A program made the translations under genes and the position numbers. A stretch of 41,267 nucleotides of DNA from an uncultured Bacteroidia bacterium (GTDB taxonomy: Bacteria > Bacteroidota > Bacteroidia > Bacteroidales > Prolixibacteraceae). Positions 33,106-41,267 of this stretch are shown here, one piece after another; position 1 is the stretch's first letter; each line of letters opens with the position of its first letter. The stretch covers positions 1 to 41,267 of the forward strand of contig CAIYPA010000281.1 of NCBI GenBank assembly GCA_903927965.1, written 5' to 3'. The notes below the pieces were generated by a model that was not told the origin of the DNA, searched no databases, and saw nothing but the letters and a program-made list of their open reading frames with translations.

Positions 33106-35022
33106 TTAGAATAGATAGACAAAAATGAGCACCAAAATCACAGTTCCGCTAATAAATACGTATCCGTATTGTTGCAACTTACCTGATTGAAATTCCTTGA
33201 TCGCAACCGAGGTATATTGTGTGACACCTGCAATGCCGTTCATAGTGCCATCGATAATGTGGCGGTCGAACCAGGCAATGGGCTCAGAAATATAGCGATA
33301 GATAATTTTACGGGTCACGAACAAGTAAACCTCATCCATATAGAACTTGCGGTGTGCCCATTTGTATAGGTGCTTTAATGTACCTGCAACCTTATCAGGA
33401 ATGGCTGTTTCCGATTTATACATTACAGTTGCAATGATAATGCCAAGCAATCCGATCAGGACGGATGGAATTGCGATCATCCATTCGGTATGAGTTTCAA
33501 GAGGAAGACCATCCGAAGTTACGAGGTTATGGAATGGCAGGAAGCCTGCAAAAATAGATCCGAATGCAAGGACCATTAATGGGACTGTCATTACATAAGG
33601 AGCTTCATGTGGTGTATGGTGATAATGCCTGTCTTTTCCCCAGAATATTCCGTAATAAAGGCGAAACATGTAAAAAGCTGTCAGACCGGCGACAATAAAT
33701 TCGATTGCAAATAGGAGTTTGTTACTGTGGAAAGCGGCAACCAAAATTTCATCCTTACTAAAGAAAGCTGAAAATGGAGGGATACCTGCAATTGTGATAC
33801 AAGCAATCAAAAAGGTAATGTGGGTAAAAGGCATGTACTTGCGCAGACCGCCCATCCCAGTAATTTCATTTGTATGAACGGCATGGATCACTGCACCTGC
33901 TCCAAGGAACAAAAGGGCCTTAAACATGGCGTGGGTAAATAGGTGGAAATTAGAGGCCATAAAACCCAAACCTTCTTCGCCCCCGAATCCTGATACTCCA
34001 AGAGAGAGCATCATGTATCCAATCTGGGACATCGTTGAGAAGGCAAGAATCCGTTTAATATCTGTTTGTGTACAGGCAATTACGGCTGCGAAAATTGATG
34101 AAAACCCTCCAACCCATGCGACAACATGCAAGGCATCGGGCGCCCCAAGAGCATAAACCGGGAAAAGGCGGGCTACAAGATACACACCGGCAACAACCAT
34201 GGTAGCTGCGTGGATCAATGCAGAAACCGGAGTCGGGCCTTCCATAGCATCTGGCAACCAAATGTGCAACGGGAACATGGCAGATTTTCCAGCGCCCCCC
34301 ACAAATATAAGGATCAATGACCAGGCCAGAAGCGACATCCCCATAAAGACTGCACCACCTTTAGAGGCGATTGCCGGTCCGGCAGGATTCGTCAAAGTTT
34401 GGAAATCAAAGGTTCCGGTTGTAAACGAAAGCATCAGGATACCGATCAAAAAACCAAGGTCGGCAAACCGAGTAACAATAAATGCCTTTTTGGATGCTGC
34501 GACAGCACTGGGTTTCTCGTAATAATATCCAATTAAAAGAAAGGAAGAGACACCTACCAATTCCCAGAAAATATACATCTGGAAAATGTTGGTGGCCAAT
34601 ACCAATCCCAACATCGAGAAGCTAAACAACGAAAGGAACGAGAAAAACCTATAGAATCCGGGGTCACCTTTCATGTATCCAATGCTGTAGATGTGGACCA
34701 TCAGCGAAACCGTGGTAATCACAACAAGCATCATCACCGAAATAGGGTCAATCAGGACACCCAGGTTAATTGTGAGCTTATCGGTCAGGTGCAACCAGGT
34801 TACTTCAAAAGCTTTGATGGAAGTATAACCTGTACCGGCAACATGCTCCGAAACAAAATAGCGAAAAGCTGTTGCGTAAGATAAAATTGCCCCAATCCCA
34901 AGACCAGAAGTCCCGATTAATCCGGCAATAAAAGGCTTCATTTTATGCCCCTGTAACCCAAGTAGCAGGAAAACAAAAAATGGAATCAGAGGAATGAGCA
35001 GTGTGTATGTATAATCGGCCAT
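33106..35022 (-). CDS. nuoL: NADH-quinone oxidoreductase-like subunit L
   Basis: This 638-residue subunit is the largest antiporter-like protein and carries the long lateral helix near its C-terminus. Conserved elements include MYIFWELVGVSSFLLIGYYY, FPLHIWLPDAMEGPTPVSAL, IHAATMVVAGVYLVARLFPV and ITIAGIPPFSAFFSKDEIL. The C-terminal ~90 residues (FYMDEVYLFVTRKIIYRYIS...) form the amphipathic helix and last membrane segment. Genes 5' and 3' are nuoK (33-base gap) and nuoM (15-base gap). Confidence 0.97.
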   Translation of the reverse strand: MADYTYTLLIPLIPFFVFLLLGLQGHKMKPFIAGLIGTSGLGIGAILSYATAFRYFVSEHVAGTGYTSIKAFEVTWLHLTDKLTINLGVLIDPISVMMLVVITTVSLMVHIYSIGYMKGDPGFYRFFSFLSLFSFSMLGLVLATNIFQMYIFWELVGVSSFLLIGYYYEKPSAVAASKKAFIVTRFADLGFLIGILMLSFTTGTFDFQTLTNPAGPAIASKGGAVFMGMSLLAWSLILIFVGGAGKSAMFPLHIWLPDAMEGPTPVSALIHAATMVVAGVYLVARLFPVYALGAPDALHVVAWVGGFSSIFAAVIACTQTDIKRILAFSTMSQIGYMMLSLGVSGFGGEEGLGFMASNFHLFTHAMFKALLFLGAGAVIHAVHTNEITGMGGLRKYMPFTHITFLIACITIAGIPPFSAFFSKDEILVAAFHSNKLLFAIEFIVAGLTAFYMFRLYYGIFWGKDRHYHHTPHEAPYVMTVPLMVLAFGSIFAGFLPFHNLVTSDGLPLETHTEWMIAIPSVLIGLLGIIIATVMYKSETAIPDKVAGTLKHLYKWAHRKFYMDEVYLFVTRKIIYRYISEPIAWFDRHIIDGTMNGIAGVTQYTSVAIKEFQSGKLQQYGYVFISGTVILVLIFVYLF

Positions 35023-35055
35023 AATTGATGATTGTCTTTTTCGGTTAATGAATTA

Positions 35056-35373
35056 TCAATATTTCATCTCATCGACATTTTCAACATCGACCGATTTAAA
35101 ATTGCGGTATATATTAATGATAATGGCAATCGCAACTGCGGACTCGGCTGCGGCAACTGCAACAACAATCAATGTGAAAAAATGTCCCTGAAGTTGCTGA
35201 GGATAGAGATACCTGTTAAAAGCCACAAAATTAATGTTCACAGAATTGAGGATCAGCTCAACTGACATAAGCATTGTAATCAGGTTCCTGCGGGTCAGAA
35301 ATCCATAGATGCCGATGAAAAACATCAACGTACTGATTACCAAATAATAACTGAGTGGGATGTTCTGAATCAT
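35056..35373 (-). CDS. nuoK: NADH-quinone oxidoreductase-like subunit K
   Basis: This 105-residue subunit has three transmembrane helices. The sequence ISTLMFFIGIYGFLTRRNLI, then TMLMSVELILNSVNINFVAF, holds the two conserved membrane glutamates in proton transfer; FFTLIVVAVAAAESAVAIAI is the third helix. The size is exactly typical. The gene order nuoJ-nuoK-nuoL is the standard one. Confidence 0.95.
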   Translation of the reverse strand: MIQNIPLSYYLVISTLMFFIGIYGFLTRRNLITMLMSVELILNSVNINFVAFNRYLYPQQLQGHFFTLIVVAVAAAESAVAIAIIINIYRNFKSVDVENVDEMKY

Positions 35374-35422
35374 ATATTTATAGAATTATCTGAAACTTAG
35401 TGTTTTAAATGTTGATCAGAAA

Positions 35423-35935
35423 TTATTTTTTAATTCTTTCCTTTTTGGCAACTACAATCGCACCGATCATGGCAGCAAGCAAAAGCACGGAAATAACTTC
35501 AAAAGGAAGTGCATAACCATCCCTCTTATAAGAAATCAATGCATTACCCACATCGGTAATGTTGTATTGCGGATCTGTACCTGGATTTGGAACAAAGGTG
35601 AACCTTAAAATGGTCATCAAGGTAAGGATGGCGCCTGCCCCAACAGATAATGCAGAAAGGACACTTTGTTTCACCGGAGCCATCGCCGCCTTTTCGCTTA
35701 CATGACTTGTAAGAAGAATGGAGAAGATGATCAGAACCACAATACCACCTGCATAAACCGTTAACTGCACAGCTGCAAGGAAGTTATAATTAAGTGCAAA
35801 ATATAAACCGGCAGTTGAGATCAGTACAAACAGCAGATAAACAGCAGCCCGAAGGACTTTTCTGCTTGTAACGGTCAACAATGAGAAAATGACAATCATT
35901 GCACCAAAAAGAAAAAACATTACCTGGTTAAGCAT
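35423..35935 (-). CDS. nuoJ: NADH-quinone oxidoreductase-like subunit J
   Basis: This 170-residue membrane subunit has five hydrophobic helices. The segment LRAAVYLLFVLISTAGLYFA with LNYNFLAAVQLTVYAGGIVV, then LIIFSILLTSHV, is the conserved NuoJ core, including the pi-bulge helix. A 49-base gap separates it from nuoK. No defect is seen. Confidence 0.94.
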   Translation of the reverse strand: MLNQVMFFLFGAMIVIFSLLTVTSRKVLRAAVYLLFVLISTAGLYFALNYNFLAAVQLTVYAGGIVVLIIFSILLTSHVSEKAAMAPVKQSVLSALSVGAGAILTLMTILRFTFVPNPGTDPQYNITDVGNALISYKRDGYALPFEVISVLLLAAMIGAIVVAKKERIKK

Positions 35936-35961
35936 AATTCTAAATCTTTAAATATCTTAAT

Positions 35962-36444
35962 TTATTCTTTAACCCCAGCAGCGATTACCGAACCCGGTTG
36001 ATTCAATACCTTGGTCAATTTGGCACGGTCCCAGACCGCATGTTCAAATTTCTGTCCCATGACAATAGCCCCTGTTGGACAAGCCTTTACACAAAGGTTG
36101 CAAAAGGTACACATGCCCAGGTGGTAAATGTGCTGATCAATGATCCGTTTCTTCTTCCCTTCCGGGGTCAAAATCGATTTTGATATAATTTCGATCGATC
36201 CATTCGGACAGTTAATTTCGCAAATCCCACAACCGGTACATAAGTGTTCATTTTTTTCGGAATGGGGCATGATCACCTCGCCACGAAAACGTTCGAACAT
36301 CACAAGGGTATCGCGATTTTCGGGATACTGATGGGTCAGGTGTTTCCACGGGGTGAAAAAGTACTTTGCAGTCACTTTCATCCCGGTCAAAAGTGTCCAT
36401 AGACCTTTGAAGATTGAAACGATATATTCGATAAAAGACTTCAT
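35962..36444 (-). CDS. nuoI: NADH-quinone oxidoreductase-like subunit I (2x[4Fe-4S] ferredoxin domain)
   Basis: This 160-residue iron-sulfur subunit carries two classical clusters: CTGCGICEINCPNGSI (about 68-83) and CTFCNLCVKACPTGAI (112-127), binding centres N6a and N6b. It sits in the connecting arm and passes electrons to NuoB. The N-terminal helix (KSFIEYIVSIFKGLWTLLTG) contacts the membrane arm. No extra domain is present that could take the place of NuoEFG. The nuoH gene precedes it by 17 bases. Confidence 0.95.
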   Translation of the reverse strand: MKSFIEYIVSIFKGLWTLLTGMKVTAKYFFTPWKHLTHQYPENRDTLVMFERFRGEVIMPHSEKNEHLCTGCGICEINCPNGSIEIISKSILTPEGKKKRIIDQHIYHLGMCTFCNLCVKACPTGAIVMGQKFEHAVWDRAKLTKVLNQPGSVIAAGVKE

Positions 36445-36461
36445 ATCTACTTATTGATCAG

Positions 36462-37550
36462 TTAAAAATGAAATTTTGTCAGCACAACGAGGGCCATCAG
36501 TAAAATATTGACCAGGTTAATCGGGAGAAGGTATTTCCACTCCAGTGTAAGGATCTGGTCAACCCGAAGGCGTGGAAAGGTCCATTTGAACCACATGATA
36601 ATGAAAATCACGAAAAGAACTTTCCCAAAGAACCATATAAACGGAGGGATGAAATCCATCACATGATTGAACGACTCCAAATTCCCGAAGTGCAATGGCA
36701 TCCATCCGCCAAGGAACACGGTGGCAGCAACAGCCGATATGATGAACAGGTTGATGTATTCAGCAAGGAAGAACATTGCAAATTTGATTCCTGAATATTC
36801 GGTGTGAAAACCTGCAACCAATTCCGATTCAGCTTCCGCAAGGTCAAAAGGGCCACGGTTCGTTTCTGCTGTGCCTGCAACAAGAAATACAACGAAGGCA
36901 ATGATTGCTGGAACATGACCCGAAAAAATGAACCAAGCATCGCGTTGTCCTTCAACGATTGCTGAAAACTGCATTGTACCAGCAAAAACAACCATGGTCA
37001 TCAGCGAAAGCGAAACCGATAATTCGTAGCTCAGGATTTGTGCGCCACTACGCATAGCGCCAATTAAAGAATACTTGTTGTTGCTTGACCATCCTGCGAG
37101 CAAAATACCGATGACCCCAACCGATGAAACAGCAGTGAGGTAGAAAACACCGATGTCAAAGTCCATCGACTGGAGACCCGGTGCAAATGGTAAAACCGAG
37201 ATCGCAAGAAAGGAAGCAATAATCACAAGATAAGGGGCAAGATTATAAAGGAAGTAATCAGCCTTGCGTGGCATGATCAACTCCTTCATTAACAGCTTAA
37301 TAAAGTCTGCAATCGTTTGAAGCAGTCCCCATGGGCCAACTCGCATAGGCCCCAGTCGCTGCTGAAATGCCGCACAAACTTTCCGTTCGGCATATACCAG
37401 AAACAAACCGAAAACCGCGATAAATAAAAGATAAACCACCCCTACAATTACCCACTCAATGGTGGTAGCTACAAAAGGTGAAAAACTTTCTGCCAATCCC
37501 ACGTGTATGTTGTGGGTCAACGTTGTAAAGTCATAAATATTAAAAGCCAT
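36462..37550 (-). CDS. nuoH: NADH-quinone oxidoreductase-like subunit H
   Basis: This 362-residue membrane subunit forms part of the quinone chamber. The start chosen is the ATG at 37550 ([16 protein letters not shown]); a TTG 12 codons upstream gives a longer frame with no support. Key segments are [20 protein letters not shown] (the E-R-K quinone-site loop), [39 protein letters not shown] and [19 protein letters not shown]. Each matches conserved quinone-pocket loops. It follows nuoD by 42 bases. Confidence 0.95.
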   Translation of the reverse strand: MAFNIYDFTTLTHNIHVGLAESFSPFVATTIEWVIVGVVYLLFIAVFGLFLVYAERKVCAAFQQRLGPMRVGPWGLLQTIADFIKLLMKELIMPRKADYFLYNLAPYLVIIASFLAISVLPFAPGLQSMDFDIGVFYLTAVSSVGVIGILLAGWSSNNKYSLIGAMRSGAQILSYELSVSLSLMTMVVFAGTMQFSAIVEGQRDAWFIFSGHVPAIIAFVVFLVAGTAETNRGPFDLAEAESELVAGFHTEYSGIKFAMFFLAEYINLFIISAVAATVFLGGWMPLHFGNLESFNHVMDFIPPFIWFFGKVLFVIFIIMWFKWTFPRLRVDQILTLEWKYLLPINLVNILLMALVVLTKFHF

Positions 37551-37592
37551 ATTGAAAATATCTTTAGCGTCAGTGTTGATCTTCAATGTATA

Positions 37593-38726
37593 TTACCGGT
37601 CGATATCTGGGATAATCAGGTCGAGCGTTGACATAATTGCCACAAGGTCGGCGATTTTATGACCCGTTGCCATTTTATTCAGGGCAAAAAGATTTGAAAA
37701 TCCAGGAGACCTGAATTTTAGACGATAAGGATTCTTTTTCCCATCGCTCACGATAAATACGCCAAATTCGCCCCTGGCCGATTCGACCCTTTGGTAGAAC
37801 TCACCTTCAGGAAGTTTGAGCACCCCTTTCATTTTAACTGCATAATCCCCGGCAGGGATATTGTCAATTAATTGTTCTATAATGGAGATTGATTCGTACA
37901 TCTCTTTGATACGCACCTCATAACGGGCATAGGTATCGCAACGGTGATCGAGGATCTCGTTGAATTTAACAAAAGGATATGCACTGTATGGAACATGTTT
38001 GCGGACATCGCACGAAAAGCCGGAAGCCCTTCCTGATGGCCCTGTTACACCATATTCAATGGCATCTTCCTTTGTAAGATAACCAATCCCTTCGGTACGT
38101 TCTTTTAAAATGACATTGCCAGAAAGCAATTTATCATACTCGGGAAGTTTGGTTTTGAAATATTTGAGATAGTCTTTTACCCTTTTCTGAAAATTGGGGT
38201 GTATATCTGCCATTAATCCACCAGGCGTATTGTAACTTACTGTCATCCTGGCACCACAAGTTTCCTCAAAGATATCGAGGATCAATTCGCGGTCGCGAAG
38301 TCCGTAGAAAAAGGTTGTCAATGCCCCTAAGTCCATTCCGAAAACACACCACCACAACTGGTGGGATGCCAAACGGCTGAGTTCATCCATGATAGTACGG
38401 ATGTATTTGACCCGGTCGGGCACTTCAACCTGAAGAGCCTTTTCGACACACAGTGCAACAGCTTCGTTGTTCATATGAGCAGAAAGGTAGTCCATACGGT
38501 CGGTAAGGTGGATGATCTGCGGATAGCTGATCGCCTCGCACATTTTTTCTATCCCACTGTGGATATAACCTGAATGTGGCTGAACATTAAGGACTTTCTC
38601 ACCCTCAAGTTTGACCAATAAACGTAACACCCCGTGGGTAGAAGGGTGCTGCGGGCCCATATTTACCAGATATTCATCGGTAGCGAGCCTGTCGTTATTT
38701 ATAATGACCTCTTTTATTTCGGACAT
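37593..38726 (-). CDS. nuoD: NADH-quinone oxidoreductase-like subunit D (49 kDa)
   Basis: This 377-residue subunit, related to NiFe-hydrogenase large subunits but without the metal, helps form the quinone site. LVNMGPQHPSTHGVLRLLVK is diagnostic, with Tyr in RMDYLSAHMNNEAVAL and later GVTGPSGRASGFSCDVRK and ESARGEFGVFIVSDG. It is a separate gene from nuoC here, whereas several Bacteroidota carry a fused NuoCD. The start lies 4 bases after the nuoC stop, so the two are coupled. Confidence 0.96.
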   Translation of the reverse strand: MSEIKEVIINNDRLATDEYLVNMGPQHPSTHGVLRLLVKLEGEKVLNVQPHSGYIHSGIEKMCEAISYPQIIHLTDRMDYLSAHMNNEAVALCVEKALQVEVPDRVKYIRTIMDELSRLASHQLWWCVFGMDLGALTTFFYGLRDRELILDIFEETCGARMTVSYNTPGGLMADIHPNFQKRVKDYLKYFKTKLPEYDKLLSGNVILKERTEGIGYLTKEDAIEYGVTGPSGRASGFSCDVRKHVPYSAYPFVKFNEILDHRCDTYARYEVRIKEMYESISIIEQLIDNIPAGDYAVKMKGVLKLPEGEFYQRVESARGEFGVFIVSDGKKNPYRLKFRSPGFSNLFALNKMATGHKIADLVAIMSTLDLIIPDIDR

Positions 38727-38730
38727 AATT

Positions 38731-39186
38731 CTATCGTTCTACTATTCTTACTTCGTCCACATAATCTTTTCGAAGGGGATGACCCCAGTCGTCATCAAGA
38801 AAGACACGGCGCAAATCGGTGTGGTTGTTGAAACGGACACCCAGCAAATCATAGACTTCGCGTTCATGGTATTTAGCCGTCACCCACACACTGCTAACCG
38901 TATCGACTGCAGGATTGACCCTATCAGCCGTTTTAACCTTCAAAACCATTGTATGCCGGTGTTCAAGCGACTCCAGATGGTATATAATTCCCATGTTTTG
39001 GGGATAATCGACTCCGGTAAGGCAAAAAAGATAGTCGAATGAGGTCTCTTTTTCTGTTTTCAACTGATTGGCAGTCTCAAGAAGGGAAGAATTGACAACA
39101 GTCATCTCAACATATTGAGGGCCTGTTTTGATCTCTGCCTCCGGAAACCTTTCAGTCAGGTATGCTTTTAATTCTTCGTTAGTCAT
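38731..39186 (-). CDS. nuoC: NADH-quinone oxidoreductase-like subunit C (30 kDa)
   Basis: This 151-residue peripheral-arm subunit carries the family signature EREVYDLLGVRFNNHTDLRR and then VFLDDDWGHPLRKDYVDEVR. The middle strand region DYLFCLTGVDYPQNMGIIYH is also typical. It is slightly short compared with many 30-kDa subunits but has the complete core. nuoB precedes it by 12 bases and nuoD follows by 4. Confidence 0.93.
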   Translation of the reverse strand: MTNEELKAYLTERFPEAEIKTGPQYVEMTVVNSSLLETANQLKTEKETSFDYLFCLTGVDYPQNMGIIYHLESLEHRHTMVLKVKTADRVNPAVDTVSSVWVTAKYHEREVYDLLGVRFNNHTDLRRVFLDDDWGHPLRKDYVDEVRIVER

Positions 39187-39198
39187 ATGACCTAATAT

Positions 39199-39771
39199 TT
39201 AAAGGGGCGATTTATCAGAGAGAATCGGCTTTGCTTCAGAGTAATTGACTTTGCCGAAATTTTTGGTTTTTTTGATCTTCTTTTGCAATTGCATCAAACC
39301 AAAAAGGAAAGCTTCAGGGCGCGGAGGACAGCCAGGAATATAAACATCAACCGGAATAACATGGTCGGCACCTTTTACAACTGCATAGGAGTTGTAGAAA
39401 AATGGGCCACCCGATACGGCACAGGCTCCCATGGCCATCACGTATTTTGGATCGGGCATCTGTTCGTATAACCTTTTCAGCACAGGTGCCATCTTGTAGT
39501 TGATGGTTCCCGAGATGACAAGCAAGTCGGCCTGTCTTGGCGAAGGCCGTGCAACTTCAGCACCAAACCGTGCAAAGTCGTGGCGCGATGCACCTGCAGA
39601 CATGAACTCAATTGCACAACACCTTGTACCAAAGGTAAGTGGCCACAATGAATTTGCCCTTGCCCAATTGACCAACGCATCGAGTTGCGCCAGTATAATA
39701 CCTCCACCTTCGTATTCTGCGATGATAGGGTAATCATTTTTCCCGAAATCGCTTTTTTTATTTATTCCCAT
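39199..39771 (-). CDS. nuoB: NADH-quinone oxidoreductase-like subunit B ([4Fe-4S] N2)
   Basis: This 190-residue subunit carries cluster N2, which passes electrons to quinone. Ligand cysteines are in [22 protein letters not shown] and [10 protein letters not shown]. The start chosen is the ATG at 39771 ([20 protein letters not shown]). The open frame extends seven codons further to a TTG, but the ATG overlaps the nuoA stop by 10 bases, a normal coupled arrangement. The protein is intact. Confidence 0.95.
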   Translation of the reverse strand: MGINKKSDFGKNDYPIIAEYEGGGIILAQLDALVNWARANSLWPLTFGTRCCAIEFMSAGASRHDFARFGAEVARPSPRQADLLVISGTINYKMAPVLKRLYEQMPDPKYVMAMGACAVSGGPFFYNSYAVVKGADHVIPVDVYIPGCPPRPEAFLFGLMQLQKKIKKTKNFGKVNYSEAKPILSDKSPL

Positions 39772-40112
39772 CTTAAAGCATGTTTTTTCCAACCATACAA
39801 CAGACCCAATCCCAAAATCGCAAAGAAGATCAGGACTTCAATAAATCCGGTTAAACCGGCAGTTTTCATCACAATCGCCCATGGAAAAAGAAAAATCGTC
39901 TCCACATCGAAAATGAGAAAAAGGATCGCAAACAAATAATACCCTACGGTATATTGAAGCCAAGCATCGCCGATGGTCTCAATACCACACTCATAAGGTT
40001 CAAATTTTGTTGCGTTGACAGATGTTGGGGGAACATAACTGGAAAAGAGGATTGCCAATCCTACCAGGGAAACCGCTGCAAGAAAAAATACTAAAAGTGC
40101 GCTACTCTCCAT
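39762..40112 (-). CDS. nuoA: NADH-quinone oxidoreductase-like subunit A
   Basis: This 116-residue membrane subunit with three helices is the first gene of the operon. [20 protein letters not shown] is the conserved E-C-G loop, and [20 protein letters not shown], then [10 protein letters not shown], is the diagnostic D-x-E-T helix. The end overlaps nuoB by 10 bases. A promoter match lies about 70 bases upstream. Confidence 0.95.
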   Translation of the reverse strand: MESSALLVFFLAAVSLVGLAILFSSYVPPTSVNATKFEPYECGIETIGDAWLQYTVGYYLFAILFLIFDVETIFLFPWAIVMKTAGLTGFIEVLIFFAILGLGLLYGWKKHALRWE

Positions 40113-40182
40113 ATTCTAAATATTAAACAATCTAAGTCAAAACGTAGTTTAGCCAACAAATGAGGTTAGCCAAACGAAGCGG

Positions 40183-40211
40183 CAAAGGTAAAAATTAAAA
40201 TTATCCACAAA
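40183..40211 (-). promoter_or_regulatory. Predicted promoter of the nuo operon
   Basis: On the minus strand TTTG (40208-40211), 17 bases, then TACCTTTG (40183-40190) fit the -33 and -7 elements, with spacing a little short. The leader to nuoA would be ~70 bases and carries two direct copies of a TTAGCCAA-type motif (around 40149-40156 and 40166-40173 on the plus strand). Confidence 0.5.
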
Positions 40212-40256
40212 TCTAAATGGGATTTTTTTTTAATGATATTGATATTTATCAACCCG

Positions 40257-41069
40257 TTAGCAACAGAATGTGTAAAAATCCCTGCGCGAATTGATACACA
40301 TGATCGATAAATCGCCAGATTTATCGATCACTTTACTTTCGGTCAAACCCAACAAAGTGTCGATAAAAGTGGTGCTAAAAGTGGCAGCGATCAACAACAT
40401 TCCCTGCTTAAGACCAAGGCTGTGCAAAAGGGCTGCCCGCTGCAAACGCCATGTTGCAGAGTGGCTCTCAACGACCTGAAAAGGAAACCTGAACTTTCCG
40501 AACAGCCTCTGGACAGAAAAAAGGTTTGCCTGTACCGTGTTTTGATCGGCAGTGCCACTCTCCTCAGCAACAAACAGATCGACGGTTGCGCCATTGTGCC
40601 GGCCAAGGTAGCTCGCCCATAAGGCAAGGTCCTTGCTTTTTTTCATATAACCTATCGGGACAACAACCCGCTTATAAACGTCATTTATATTTGCCCTTGC
40701 AGATACAAACAAAAAAGGGAACAAGGAGTACTCAAGAAGTGGCAAAAGCTTAGCAGATGCAGTTTTTGGTGCCACCAGCACCAGACATTCGTAACGCTGG
40801 GCGAGATCTTTTAACGTGTCAAGGACCGGCGTTTGCAAAACAATGTATTTAACCGGATAGTTTGGTAACAAAGGGGCAATTTTCGAAGCCATTCCACTTA
40901 GGCGGGCTTCTGCAATCTCAATGTTTTCATGGTGTTTGGCATCGAGGTGATGAAAAAGACAAAGCTCCTTTTTTAGGGTCATGGCTAAGGTTACACCATG
41001 TAAAACCGCGTTGTCCATTTCTGCCGAAAAATCACACCAAACGAATATTTTCTGTTCCCCATTTTCCAT
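40257..41069 (-). CDS. Universal stress protein-like (tandem Usp domains)
   Basis: This 270-residue cytoplasmic protein has two Usp-like alpha/beta halves. The first starts KIFVWCDFSAEMDNAVLHGV and contains LVLVAPKTASAKLLPLLEYS, and the second starts KRVVVPIGYMKKSKDLALWA and contains MLLIAATFSTTFIDTLLGLT and the final IMCIN. The typical ATP-binding G-x2-G-x9-G-S/T pattern is not clearly present in either half, so nucleotide binding is doubtful. It lies upstream of nuo on the same strand but with its own gap (144 bases) that contains the nuo promoter. Confidence 0.65.
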   Translation of the reverse strand: MENGEQKIFVWCDFSAEMDNAVLHGVTLAMTLKKELCLFHHLDAKHHENIEIAEARLSGMASKIAPLLPNYPVKYIVLQTPVLDTLKDLAQRYECLVLVAPKTASAKLLPLLEYSLFPFLFVSARANINDVYKRVVVPIGYMKKSKDLALWASYLGRHNGATVDLFVAEESGTADQNTVQANLFSVQRLFGKFRFPFQVVESHSATWRLQRAALLHSLGLKQGMLLIAATFSTTFIDTLLGLTESKVIDKSGDLSIMCINSRRDFYTFCC

Positions 41070-41150
41070 TGGCCAAAAATAAGAATAATATTAAACGATA
41101 TTGACTTTGATTCTTTGTGAATCTTAGTGACTCCTATATAACTCTTTGTA

Positions 41151-41171
41151 ACCCATTGGTAACCAACGGGT
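41151..41171. repeat. Near-perfect palindrome after the edge gene
   Basis: ACCCATTGGT (41151-41160) and ACCAACGGGT (41162-41171) pair with one mismatch around a single base. It lies 14 bases past the stop of the minus-strand gene at the right edge. The role is unclear (operator or weak terminator). Confidence 0.4.
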
Positions 41172-41185
41172 ATTTTGGGCTGTAT

Positions 41186-41267
41186 TTATGCGACTTGCTT
41201 TAATTTGTTTATCTGTTTTTCTAGTTTTTTGATTTTTTCTTCTCTTGATTTTTCATGGTTTTCAATT
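41186..41267 (-). CDS. C-terminal tail of a coiled-coil-like protein (cut by window edge)
   Basis: On the minus strand the frame is open from the right edge to a TAA at 41186. The 26 visible residues end in a charged heptad-like helix (SREEKIKKLEKQINKLKQVA), consistent with a coiled coil. The main part of the gene lies outside the window, so nothing can be said about function. Confidence 0.5.
   Translation of the reverse strand, partial: IENHEKSREEKIKKLEKQINKLKQVA

Overview
The window looks like a chromosomal segment of a Bacteroidota bacterium, probably Bacteroidales or a close relative. This rests on an 11-gene NADH-dehydrogenase-like operon without NuoE, NuoF or NuoG, an outer-membrane beta-barrel protein with a carboxypeptidase-regulatory-like N-terminus, a PepSY-like periplasmic protein, several matches to the Bacteroidota promoter -7 element TAnnTTTG, and mostly weak Shine-Dalgarno sites. 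The assignment comes from gene content only; no rRNA gene is present.

Layout. 1-2974: tail of a cyclodeaminase gene, an AraC-type regulator and a stand-alone class II ketol-acid reductoisomerase (ilvC). 2975-6430: accessory island with an AbiE-type toxin-antitoxin pair (promoter and operator-like repeat visible), a repeat-rich AT-rich spacer, an overlapping pair of unknown genes (a 58-residue Asp/Glu-rich protein and a 198-residue protein) and a truncated DUF3795 gene. 6466-8668: two small membrane proteins and an unusual RsmH-family rRNA methyltransferase. 8752-10557: a two-gene AAA-ATPase module that looks like an uncharacterised defence or stress module. 10638-19237: housekeeping genes (ispE, gcvP, an MBL hydrolase, probable futalosine hydrolase, folE, fabD, uracil permease). 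19350-22223: a single-chain MmeI-like (type IIL) restriction-modification enzyme. 22356-27850: PepSY-like protein, outer-membrane barrel, pcm, a degenerate oxidoreductase-like protein and a VOC protein. 27851-29677: repeat-rich, mostly non-coding region in which two related repeats (called Y and X here) occur twice and bracket a DUF4160-DUF2442 gene pair. 29678-40112: small unknown gene and nuoABCDHIJKLMN on the minus strand. 40257-41267: a Usp-like protein and the C-terminal tail of a gene running in from the right edge.

How it fits together. The nuo operon encodes the membrane arm and quinone-reducing connecting module of complex I, with no NADH-input module in view; a probable futalosine hydrolase nearby would fit menaquinone made by the futalosine route. 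Three separate foreign-DNA or stress modules (AbiE, AAA module, type IIL enzyme) plus the DUF4160-DUF2442 pair are inserted singly between housekeeping genes. Convergent gene ends and intergenic gaps carry strong hairpins and several families of low-complexity repeats. The most promising undescribed items are the AAA-ATPase pair, the repeat-bounded cassette region and the overlapping acidic-protein pair with its adjacent inverted-repeat element.
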